From CAVZLD01 sp964522605 (lineage in GTDB: Bacteria > Planctomycetota > Planctomycetia > Pirellulales > Pirellulaceae), in the NCBI GenBank assembly GCA_964522605.1, contig CAZFWV010000408.1:1-5929 (forward strand): 5,929 nt of DNA. Reading direction: 5' to 3'. Both the position numbers and the translations under genes were made by a program. Position 1 is the stretch's first letter, and each line of letters begins with the position of its first letter. Below the pieces are notes generated by a model, which saw only the letters and a program-made list of their open reading frames with translations, ran no database searches and was not told the DNA's origin. Of the stretch, positions 1 through 5,929 are shown one piece after another.

Positions 1-72
1 CAGGCAAAAGCCGGTGGCGCATTTGTACAAATTGTCAGTGTACGAAGAGGGCAGCTTTGCCCCGAGAAACGC

Positions 73-699
73 CTAACTTTCACGGTGCGTCAGGGTGCGC
101 AGGATGGCATCCAGCACCAGATCGAGTCGCTTGCCCACGTCTTCTGCGAGAAGCCGCAGCACAAAGTAGCCGTGCTCCTGCAGCAGGGCATCTTTCCGCC
201 GATCGCGTCGGTAGGCATTGACACTTGTCAGATGCTGGCCACCGTCCAGCTCGATCACGAGACGCATCTCTGGGCAGAGCAGATCCACCTCCATCTTGCC
301 CCAGCCGTCGAAAGGAATTGGCAGCTCGGCGTTCAGTTGAAACCGGCCTGCCGTCTCGGGCAGTGTTTCCAGTCGGCGATAGAAGAACGCCTCTGTCGCG
401 CTTCGCGCGCGGTCGATTCCCTGGTATTCCGCATTCACATTTCGCGCCACGTGAACGAAGAGCTTTGCCAGCGGCGCATCGACCCCATTCCGAACGAGTC
501 GCTGCACGGTCGCGGCGTATTCGTTTTTCCACTCAGGATCGACCGGCAGGGGCACCTCCGGCGGCCAACCCGGGATCGCACTGCCGGGCAACAAAACCGT
601 ATCGATCGCAGAACGTAAACCTCCGGACGCAACTGCTGCGGATCCTGGCCAAGGCCAATGTCCAGCCCTGGCCCCGGTTGTTCCATGCGATGCGTGCAA
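73..699 (-). CDS. DUF559 (Vsr-like PD-(D/E)XK) domain protein, probably 5'-truncated
   Basis: The 208-residue frame ends at a TAG at 73-75 and opens at a TTG at 697-699. The C-terminal half matches the DUF559 pattern, a Vsr/very-short-patch-repair-like nuclease fold. A helix carries E103 (SATEAFF). A strand follows with D139 (MEVDLLCPEMRLVIELDG, E150 and D152), then GQH with H156, an RRDRRKDALL helix and GYFVLRLLAEDV. These are the acidic and His residues expected at a PD-(D/E)XK-type centre, so DNA cleavage or binding is inferred and unproven. Residues from about 35 (LLPGSAIPGW) look like real protein. Residues 1-34 are simply the antisense of the recombinase remnant on the other strand, and no ribosome-binding site supports the TTG. 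I therefore think the original start is lost and this is the C-terminal part of a once longer protein. DUF559 proteins are frequent cargo of mobile elements. The true function is unknown, and the piece may be a pseudogene. Confidence 0.7.
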   Translation of the reverse strand: MHASHGTTGARAGHWPWPGSAAVASGGLRSAIDTVLLPGSAIPGWPPEVPLPVDPEWKNEYAATVQRLVRNGVDAPLAKLFVHVARNVNAEYQGIDRARSATEAFFYRRLETLPETAGRFQLNAELPIPFDGWGKMEVDLLCPEMRLVIELDGGQHLTSVNAYRRDRRKDALLQEHGYFVLRLLAEDVGKRLDLVLDAILRTLTHRES

Positions 700-986
700 G
701 TCGACAGACCGAACTGCAGAACCATTTCCCGACGCATGTCGTTTGCTGCTGGTTGGGCAACAGTCCTCGGGTCGCCACGGACCACTACTTGATGACGCTG
801 GACCAGCATCACGAAGAGGCAGTCAACTTGCCGAAGGGTGGTGCACAGGGTGGTGCAGCACACGACCGCAAACGCAAGCATTCGTCAGCAGACGCTGGAA
901 GGAAACCTAAGAAAACCTCGGGAAATGGCGTATTCTTCGAGAATCTTGGGTCTGACGAATATCCCCGACAGGATTCGAACCTGTAA
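612..986 (+). pseudogene. Tyrosine recombinase (phage-type integrase), C-terminal remnant
   Basis: From about base 612 (NVNLRTQLLRIL) the plus strand encodes about 124 residues that read as the end of a tyrosine recombinase catalytic domain. FHAMRASRQTEL contains the HxxR box (H-A-M-R). VCCWLGNS sits where the LGH motif normally is, with Asn in the His position and a Trp upstream. DHYLM supplies the likely tyrosine nucleophile. After this comes a low-complexity basic tail (KGGAQGGAAHDRKRK...). The first catalytic Arg, the N-terminal arm-binding and core-binding domains and a start codon are all missing. The frame stays open further left, but there it is only the antisense of the DUF559 gene. 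The stop TAA at 984-986 lies inside the T-arm of a tRNA-Arg fragment on the opposite strand, so the attachment core supplies the final residues (PRQDSNL). The remnant cannot be active. Family assignment is confident. The planctomycete sub-type is from memory of similar proteins. Confidence 0.8.
836..857 (+). repeat. Direct repeat pair left of the att core (possible arm-type sites)
   Basis: The ten bases GGGTGGTGCA occur twice, at 836-845 and 848-857, separated by CA. They lie in the tail-coding part of the recombinase remnant (GGAQGGA) and about 100 bp from the tRNA-derived core. Short direct repeats at such a distance resemble arm-type integrase binding sites, but the repeat may only reflect the repetitive peptide it encodes. 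Confidence 0.35.
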
Positions 987-1004
987 CCTTCGGCTCCGGA
1001 GGCC
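961..1004 (-). other. 3' half of tRNA-Arg(CCG), probable integrase attachment-site core
   Basis: Read on the minus strand, this stretch has a tRNA 3' half. It starts with an anticodon loop CTCCGGA (995-1001, anticodon CCG) and the 3' stem strand GCCGA (990-994). A five-base variable region follows, then a perfect T-arm with stem ACAGG/CCTGT (968-972 and 980-984) around loop TTCGAAT. It ends with an acceptor strand CGGGGAT (961-967), and no CCA is encoded. On the 5' side only three bases of the anticodon stem still pair. Beyond them there is no D-arm consensus and no good acceptor partner, so this is not a functional tRNA. A copy running from the anticodon loop to the 3' end is the usual duplicated core left by tyrosine recombinases that integrate into tRNA genes, and the neighbouring recombinase remnant fits this. 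Confidence 0.75.
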
Positions 1005-1177
1005 CGGGGGCGCAGGTCTTTCGCGCCGGGAAGACGAACGGAACTCGTTATCGGTAGTTGGTTTGCGTAGACAGCAGCAAGGCTTCCAACCTCACCCCAC
1101 CTTCCGGATTTTCCACGTTTTTGCACCGTTTATCAAGGGTTCTGTGCCACATCTGTGCCATCCCGATGCCACTGTGA
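1005..1177. other. Non-coding stretch between att core and protease relic
   Basis: I see no gene with family features here. The open frames crossing it are short, compositionally odd and overlap the tRNA-derived core. The only structure noted is the TCTGTGCCA direct repeat at 1141-1160. In the integration-site reading, this would be the second attachment arm or old flank. Confidence 0.4.
1141..1160 (+). repeat. Direct repeat pair right of the att core (possible arm-type sites)
   Basis: TCTGTGCCA occurs at 1141-1149 and 1152-1160, separated by CA, about 137 bp on the other side of the tRNA-derived core. The complement (TGGCACAGA) loosely resembles the left-hand pair, sharing GTGG and CACAG elements. 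There is no convincing coding sequence here, so codon use does not explain this repeat. An arm-site role is an inference. Confidence 0.35.
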
Positions 1178-1540
1178 TCAAGCCTTGGAAGACCCCGCAT
1201 CGACGCGTGTGTCGCGCATACGCGTTCGGACGAATGTCCGGCCGACGTCTTCATATCGGTTCCGGCCCGCTCGTTTCGCCGGGCCGGTGAACTGTGAGTC
1301 TTCGGTCTCGCCGGTCGCGCCGTGGCCCGTCAGCCCGTATCCCGCCAGGACGACCGGCTTACCAATCTCATCGCCTCGTCCATAGAGAGCATAGCGAGGT
1401 ATTGCAGTTGGCACATCGTTGGCAAGAGGCAGAATCGCCAAGTCGGCCATTCTCCCACTCCAGGACGGGTAGAGTTTCGCTTCGAATGGATCAAACGGTA
1501 GCAGAATGGGACCGTCAATTGTCTCGAATACCAGGACGGC
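1178..1540 (-). pseudogene. Trypsin-like (S1) serine protease fragment
   Basis: On the minus strand, from about base 1540 to 1241, the translation reads like the middle of a secreted trypsin-like protease. LVFETIDGPI is followed by KLYPSWSG, the usual HPxW region. Next come MADLAILPL, with the likely catalytic Asp near 1442-1444, and the segments ALYGRGDEIGKPVVLAGYG, TGHGATGE and AKRAGRNRYE. The His motif (TAAHC) is absent upstream, where the frame runs into the 3' end of the S8 gene in another phase. The Ser motif (GDSGGP) is absent downstream: after RYEDVG the sequence turns arginine-rich and meets a stop at 1178-1180. Without His and Ser it cannot be a protease, so I call it a doubly truncated relic. 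The frame is technically open back to an ATG at 1636, which overlaps the S8 gene by 83 bp. That start is unlikely to be meaningful. Confidence 0.65.
1263..1288. repeat. GC-rich inverted repeat (8-bp stem, 10-nt loop)
   Basis: CCGGCCCG at 1263-1270 is perfectly complementary to CGGGCCGG at 1281-1288, with a ten-base loop. It lies inside the S1 protease relic (coding TGPAKRAGR). Neither side has a T-run, so it does not look like an intrinsic terminator. It may be a chance product of GC-rich coding sequence. Confidence 0.4.
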
Positions 1541-1553
1541 CGAGAAGACCCAG

Positions 1554-4500
1554 TCAAGCCACAAAGGCCCTGCCACGTCGTTGAGTTTCATTCTGTGCAA
1601 AGAGCCAATCGACAGCAGCAGCGATCCTGCTGGCATTCAAGCCGGCTTTCAATTCATAGAGGCCCTTCTGCAGCGCCAGGACGAGATCCGCCGTATCGAA
1701 CTCACGATCTCCGTTCCAGTCCCCTTCTTCCCAAGTGGAGTTGCCCTGCACATCGTCCTCGTATTCTCCCGCCTGCAGGACCTGAACGAGGTCGGCTGTA
1801 TTAAATCGGCCATCACGGTTGGCATCACCGGGATGAGGCATCAAGTTCTCGTACCAGATTATGCCTCCGCTCGTAGTGAACAGATCAAGATCCCCATCGG
1901 CGTCGACGTCTCCGGTAAAAAGCGAGGAGTGTGGTCTTCCGACATCGACAACCATCTCAAGTCCAAACTCGCCGGCTCCATCGATGTTCTCGCTCCAATA
2001 GAGTCCCGAGTCGCTGGTGTATCGCGAGCCAGACAGCACGTCCAGATCTCCGTCATTGTCGAGGTCCGTGGCCAGCACCGTGTAATATCCCTCGCCATCA
2101 TGACGGACCAGCAACTGGGGAGAATCAAACTCGCCCTGTCCATTCAGATTCTCATACCATTCAACCCGGGAATTACTGACGCCGCCCGCAACGACGTCCA
2201 GGTCGTCGTCACCATCCAGGTCCGCAACATCGACCGACCAACCACACGTGTTCGCAATAACATGCTCTGTTCCGAACGTCCCCGCTCCATCCAGATTCTC
2301 ATACCAAGCGGTTTTGTAATCATGAGCGGAAGCCGAAAGCACATCCAGGTCCCCATCTCCGTCCAGGTCGGCCGCATGGACGTCCCGAGCATCCCTGGCA
2401 TTTGTTGTGATGACTTGCTGCGATCCGAACCCGCCTTTGCCGTCCAGGTTTTCATACCAAGCGATTTTGTTATCAGCATAGGAAGCCGAAAGCACATCCA
2501 GGTCCCCATCTCCGTCCAGGTCGGCCGCGTGAACGTCCCGAGCACCCCTGGCATTTGTCGTGATGACTTGCTGTGATCCAAACCCACCTTTGCCGTCCAG
2601 ATTCTCATACCAGGCGATCTTGTCGTCACCAGCGGAAGCCGAAAGCACATCCAGGTCCCCATCTCCGTCCAGGTCGGCGGTCGAGACATGTTGTCCCGAA
2701 TAAGCCATTGTTGTGATCAACCGCAGCGTTCCGAAGTTGCCCAAACCGTCTGTGTTCTCGTACCACGCGATTCGATTTTGTGATGCTGAAAGTGCGTCCA
2801 GGTCCCCATCTCCATCCAGGTCTGCCGCATGAACCGAGATGGCGCTCTGCAACGCGATATAGGATTCGATTGTTTGAATTGCGAAGTTGGCCGCGTTGTT
2901 TTGATTCTCAAGCCAGACGACGTTTTCCGCGTTACTGGCAACCACGTCCGGATCTTCGTCGCCATCCAGGTCCGCCAGCAAGAAACACCGATACTCATCT
3001 GTGATTCTTTGTTGAGGGGAGAACGTGCCTTCACCATCCGTGTTCTTGTACCAGGTTGTCTGATCTTGGCCAGCAATGAGCAGATCCAGATCCCCATCTC
3101 GGTCCAAGTCCCCGGCGATGATAGCATCCACGAACTCTTCCGAGGTATCGATCACTTGTTGCGGTCCGAAGTGGCCCGCTCCATCCGCGTTCTCGAACCA
3201 GACAGTCTTACCTTGGCCGTGTGCGAGCACATCCAGATCCCCATCGCCATCCAGGTCTGCAGCGTTGATGTAACTTGCCCGAAGAAGTGTCGGTGTGACA
3301 AGAAGCTGTGGTCCGAATGTGCCCATCCCGTCCGTGTTTTCGTACCAGGCAACTTTGTGATCAAGCCATGAGGCCGAAAGCAGATCCAGATCTCCGTCAC
3401 CGTCTAGATCGGCAGTTGAGATGAATTTGACTTCGTTGACGTCGCCAGTGCCAGTCATCGATTGCGGCTCGTCAAAACTCGCTGCTCCGGTGTTCTCGTA
3501 CCAGATGATCTTGTCACCGGATTTCGCAATCACATCCATGTTACCGTCGCCATCGAGGTCCGCAGTGGTCACCATCGTAATCGTTTCCGGTCCAGCCTTC
3601 GTGATGATGTGCTCCACCCACAGCACACCGGTTCCATTACTGTTCTCGTACCAAGCGATCGTGTTCTCTCCGGGAAATGCCGCAAGTACATCTACATCGC
3701 CATCTCCATCTAGGTCCGTGGCAGACAGTAAGTTTCGCCAAACTGATTGTCTTGGCGCAGTGGTAGGAACCATCCTTCTCGGCCCGAAGTTGCCTTTGCC
3801 ATCGATGTTGTCCCACCAGGCGATCTTGCCCGTCCGTCCCTCATACGATAGTAAGTCCAGATCGCCGTCACCGTCCATGTCTGCAGCTTCAAAAGTTGAC
3901 CAGGAATAGGACTCACAACAGATTAAATGCCGATCACCAAAAGGCACCGGAGTCGCGATCTGAAAATCATGTGAGAACGGCGCACTCGCTCTCCCTTCGA
4001 TCGACGTCATACTGCCGATGGTGAGCCGGTACGCACCTGCGGGCAGCCGGGTGCCTTGAATGCCCGAGATGCCCTCTACCTGCAGGCGTACGCCGCGCCC
4101 CGGAAACGCAAAGTAGAAAGAGTCGCTGTCGCTTACGCCTGCCGAATTGGGTGGGAGCGGCTGCGTGACCAGGGAGACTTCGACCGCCTGATCGTCCGAG
4201 TCATCGGCCGGATCGTTCAAGAAAGTGAGCTGATAGTTGCTCGCGTCGAGCACACTGGCCGGATCCATGGCGTGGCTGAAGCGGACGTCGATTGGATCGC
4301 CTGCCCGAAGAAGTGACAACGTGGGCGGATCTTCCGCGACCTCACCCAGTCCCCCCAGCGTGATCACGCGGGGCTCGGCTGTCGGGCCGACGGCCGCGGA
4401 GGCACTGACGCGTCCGGCACCCAACTGATTCTGCAGGTCGGGATTCATCGCGTCGATCGAGTCGGCGGTCGCCAAGAGCTGCCCGGCGATCTCGCTGGGT

Positions 4501-5819
4501 CCCCAATCCGGATGCAGCGACTTGATCAGCGCCGCCGCGCCGGCCACGATCGGTGTGGAAAGACTGCTGCCGCTTTCCCGCCCGTAGGCTCCGGCAAATT
4601 GAACTGCCTGCGACGGATCCTCTGGGTCGACGAAGGTCGTCAGCACATTCACGCCTTGCGCGGCGATGTCGACGAACGAACCGGTCGCGTGGTCACCGTC
4701 CCACACATCGTCGGCGTCCACGGCCGTGACGGCCAATGCGTACGGGTCCATCGCAGGATACGAGCCAGACCAATCTTGAGGAGATACCGATGCGATGACG
4801 AGGACTCCTTGACGGTACGCATTGGCGATCGCGTCGGATACAACTTGGCTGAAGCCGCTTCCGCTCAGACTCAGGGCAATGATGTCCGCTCCGTCATCGG
4901 TCGCAGGATCCCCGTCCGGATTGACGGCGTAGTTGATTCCCGCGGCAATGTCGCTGACGCGCCCGTTGCTATCCTGGTTGAGCACCTTGACGGGCAGGAT
5001 GCTCACGCTCGGGGCCACACCCACGACGCCGCCTGCCCACACTGGATCCCCGTTCGCTTCAGCGGCCAGCTCGGTCAAGTTATTCATCTCCGCCGCGATC
5101 AAACCGGCCACCGCCGTACCGTGCCCGTTGTCATCCTGGGGCGTGGTCGTTCCTTCCACGAACGTGGTGCCCGCCAGAAGGTTGTCATTCAGATCCGGAT
5201 GGTCCAGATCGACACCCGTGTCAACAACGGCCACGACCACGCTCGGATCACCTGTCGTGACATCCCAGGCGTCCGGTGCACCAATCCGGGTCAGGTGTTC
5301 CTGCACGCCGAACGGCCAATCACCTACAAAAGACGCATCGCCGGGGATCGACTGGCCGGTCATGATCGTGTTCGGCTCGGCGTAGGCGACATCCGAGAGT
5401 CGGGAGAGTTGCTCGGCAAGTTGCTGAACGTCCGCTGTCTGGGTCAACTGCCAGAGCGTGGCCACGCGCGCGTTTCTTTCTGCGGCTGGTGGGCTTCCAA
5501 ACAAAATGCGGCCCGTGTGCAGCATCTCGTTGCCTACGATCCGCTGCGCCATCTCAAGGGCAGCGACTTCACCGTGCATCTCGAAAGCGGCAGCAACCTC
5601 GCCCTCAAAACCAATCACGAACTCCCCCGCGCCGAACGATGGCGGTTCCATGTTCCAGCCGGGAGTTGCGCTGAGCATCCTGCGTGATTCCAGTGATTCG
5701 ATTCGCATAGGCCGCACGAAGGCTCGTCTGCGACGAAACGCCGGCAGAGAACCGTCGGGCAATCGATTTCGACGCCGATTGGTCACAATCGCTGACTTGA
5801 AAGAAGTCGGATCTGGCAT
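1554..5819 (-). CDS. Secreted subtilisin-like (S8) protease with FG-GAP/VCBS repeats and C-terminal dockerin
   Basis: This 1421-residue protein starts at ATG 5817-5819, supported by GAGGGAG seven bases upstream, and ends at TGA 1554-1556. Domains in order: a basic N-terminal extension (1-37); an LESRRMLSA motif (43-51), like the LEPR-XLL export-linked motif of large planctomycete proteins; an S8 propeptide-like region (about 63-152, ending VAYAEPN); the catalytic domain (about 165-475); an Ig-like SbsA-type segment (about 484-622, VRFSHAMDPASV); 14 DxDGDGDxD repeats (646-1312); a type I dockerin (1331-1389) with calcium loops at D1332/N1334/D1336/N1340/D1343 and D1367/N1369/D1371/D1375/D1378; and a tail ending RRGRAFVA. 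The triad is present: D200 (VVDTG), H233 (NGHGT) and S419 (GSSLSTP). The oxyanion Asn normally in AAGN is replaced, since the aligned segment is IASVSPQDW with Pro347. Inferred role: a calcium-dependent exoprotease or a catalytically weak surface protein, exported and perhaps anchored through the dockerin. The substrate is unknown. No operon partner is visible. Confidence 0.92.
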   Translation of the reverse strand: MPDPTSFKSAIVTNRRRNRLPDGSLPAFRRRRAFVRPMRIESLESRRMLSATPGWNMEPPSFGAGEFVIGFEGEVAAAFEMHGEVAALEMAQRIVGNEMLHTGRILFGSPPAAERNARVATLWQLTQTADVQQLAEQLSRLSDVAYAEPNTIMTGQSIPGDASFVGDWPFGVQEHLTRIGAPDAWDVTTGDPSVVVAVVDTGVDLDHPDLNDNLLAGTTFVEGTTTPQDDNGHGTAVAGLIAAEMNNLTELAAEANGDPVWAGGVVGVAPSVSILPVKVLNQDSNGRVSDIAAGINYAVNPDGDPATDDGADIIALSLSGSGFSQVVSDAIANAYRQGVLVIASVSPQDWSGSYPAMDPYALAVTAVDADDVWDGDHATGSFVDIAAQGVNVLTTFVDPEDPSQAVQFAGAYGRESGSSLSTPIVAGAAALIKSLHPDWGPSEIAGQLLATADSIDAMNPDLQNQLGAGRVSASAAVGPTAEPRVITLGGLGEVAEDPPTLSLLRAGDPIDVRFSHAMDPASVLDASNYQLTFLNDPADDSDDQAVEVSLVTQPLPPNSAGVSDSDSFYFAFPGRGVRLQVEGISGIQGTRLPAGAYRLTIGSMTSIEGRASAPFSHDFQIATPVPFGDRHLICCESYSWSTFEAADMDGDGDLDLLSYEGRTGKIAWWDNIDGKGNFGPRRMVPTTAPRQSVWRNLLSATDLDGDGDVDVLAAFPGENTIAWYENSNGTGVLWVEHIITKAGPETITMVTTADLDGDGNMDVIAKSGDKIIWYENTGAASFDEPQSMTGTGDVNEVKFISTADLDGDGDLDLLSASWLDHKVAWYENTDGMGTFGPQLLVTPTLLRASYINAADLDGDGDLDVLAHGQGKTVWFENADGAGHFGPQQVIDTSEEFVDAIIAGDLDRDGDLDLLIAGQDQTTWYKNTDGEGTFSPQQRITDEYRCFLLADLDGDEDPDVVASNAENVVWLENQNNAANFAIQTIESYIALQSAISVHAADLDGDGDLDALSASQNRIAWYENTDGLGNFGTLRLITTMAYSGQHVSTADLDGDGDLDVLSASAGDDKIAWYENLDGKGGFGSQQVITTNARGARDVHAADLDGDGDLDVLSASYADNKIAWYENLDGKGGFGSQQVITTNARDARDVHAADLDGDGDLDVLSASAHDYKTAWYENLDGAGTFGTEHVIANTCGWSVDVADLDGDDDLDVVAGGVSNSRVEWYENLNGQGEFDSPQLLVRHDGEGYYTVLATDLDNDGDLDVLSGSRYTSDSGLYWSENIDGAGEFGLEMVVDVGRPHSSLFTGDVDADGDLDLFTTSGGIIWYENLMPHPGDANRDGRFNTADLVQVLQAGEYEDDVQGNSTWEEGDWNGDREFDTADLVLALQKGLYELKAGLNASRIAAAVDWLFAQNETQRRGRAFVA
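1842..3932 (-). repeat. Fourteen FG-GAP/VCBS calcium-loop repeats within the S8 gene
   Basis: This stretch encodes residues 630-1326. Calcium-loop cores of the form ADLDGDGDLDVL start near residues 646, 701, 753, 803, 854, 903, 949, 999, 1048, 1099, 1150, 1199, 1251 and 1303. The period is 46-55 residues. A typical unit continues with a short loop, a KIAWYENLDG strand and a GTFGPQQVI strand. Repeats of this kind form blades of beta-propellers and bind calcium in the DxDGDGxxD loop. Fourteen units would fit two seven-bladed propellers. Repeat 7 (LDGDEDPDVV) is the most degenerate and falls at the expected boundary. Confidence 0.85.
2331..2680. repeat. Near-identical 153-bp tandem DNA repeats
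   Basis: Units begin at 2331, 2484 and 2637, exactly 153 bp (51 codons) apart. By eye, units 2331-2483 and 2484-2636 differ at about 16 positions, mostly transitions. The first roughly 40 bases of all three units appear identical. They encode protein repeats 9-11. The other repeats are much more diverged at the DNA level, so this trio reflects recent duplication or gene conversion. Confidence 0.85.
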
Positions 5820-5826
5820 TTTCTAG

Positions 5827-5833
5827 CTCCCTC
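5827..5833 (-). promoter_or_regulatory. Ribosome-binding site of the S8 protease gene
   Basis: On the minus strand GAGGGAG lies seven bases before the ATG at 5817-5819. It decides the start in favour of the long form. An internal Met at residue 38 (base 5708), just before the LESRRMLSA motif, is the alternative start. Confidence 0.65.
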
Positions 5834-5929
5834 GTGACAGTTGACGCCTCGTGTTGGCTTCGAAGGATGGAATCTTCCCTGTCCGTAGTCGCTACCCCTG
5901 ACTTCCGGAAAACTCGCAAAAGGTAACGC

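Noticed and set aside
49..62. Hairpin GGGCA-GCTT-TGCCC downstream of the DUF559 gene as a terminator
   Set aside because: Only a 5-bp stem and no T-tract on the transcribed side.
961..1035. Complete tRNA-Arg gene
   Set aside because: A weak 5' acceptor partner (CTTCCCG) and a 3-bp D-stem can be forced, but D-loop consensus is missing and the anticodon stem pairs only 3 of 5.
1048..1254. Small minus-strand open frame (68 residues)
   Set aside because: No ribosome-binding site, no recognisable motif, and overlaps the repeat at 1141-1160 and the protease relic.
838..1290. Plus-strand open frame across the att core
   Set aside because: Part of it (DRIRTCNLRLRR) is a translation of the tRNA fragment in antisense. 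No start signal or family resemblance.
1506..2576. Long open frame on the plus strand opposite the S8 gene
   Set aside because: Its sequence (repeated IQVPISVQVG) is the antisense image of the calcium-loop repeats. It has no independent family features.
2331..2680. CRISPR-like array
   Set aside because: The 153-bp period is an exact codon multiple inside a coding repeat and the intervening sequence is also conserved, so it is a coding tandem repeat.
4512..5687. Long open frame on the plus strand opposite the S8 catalytic region
   Set aside because: It is a GC-rich shadow rich in Arg and His. The minus strand here encodes clear S8 motifs.
5841..5929. Promoter upstream of the S8 gene
   Set aside because: A TTGCGA box can be found, but no matching -10 at acceptable spacing. 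I could not support a specific promoter.

Overview
The window looks like a piece of a planctomycete chromosome, probably of the Pirellula/Rhodopirellula type. The evidence is a very large secreted protein with an LESRRMLSA motif near its N-terminus, DxDGDGDxD (VCBS/FG-GAP) repeats, and a C-terminal type I dockerin followed by a basic tail. A tyrosine-recombinase remnant of a type I associate with planctomycetes points the same way. This assignment rests on recognising protein styles, not on a database search.

Layout, left to right. (1) Bases 73 to about 600, minus strand: a DUF559 (Vsr-like PD-(D/E)XK) nuclease-type protein that appears to lack its natural 5' end. (2) Bases about 610-986, plus strand: the C-terminal third of a tyrosine recombinase. 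It keeps HxxR and the tyrosine nucleophile but has lost the N-terminal part. Both genes seem to stop being family-like at the same place (about 597-612), as if one deletion removed the divergent 5' ends of two genes on a mobile element. (3) Bases 961-1004: the 3' half of a tRNA-Arg(CCG) on the minus strand, from the anticodon loop to the 3' end. The recombinase frame terminates inside it. It is best read as an attachment-site core and not as a working tRNA. Short direct repeats lie on either side (836-857 and 1141-1160). (4) Bases 1005-1177: no supported gene. (5) Bases about 1178-1540, minus strand: a fragment of a trypsin-like (S1) protease that retains the Asp region but not the His or Ser motifs. 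(6) Bases 1554-5819, minus strand: the main gene, a 1421-residue secreted subtilisin-like (S8) protease. Its parts are a propeptide, a catalytic domain, an Ig-like segment, 14 calcium-loop repeats and a dockerin. A good ribosome-binding site precedes it.

The left third is a decayed integration site with mobile-element debris. The right two thirds are one large exported protein with an eroded second protease gene just downstream. No complete new multi-gene system is visible. The most unusual points are the missing oxyanion-hole Asn in the S8 domain, the 14 repeats that may form two seven-bladed propellers, the near-identical 153-bp DNA repeats inside them, and the attP-like arrangement of recombinase and half tRNA.
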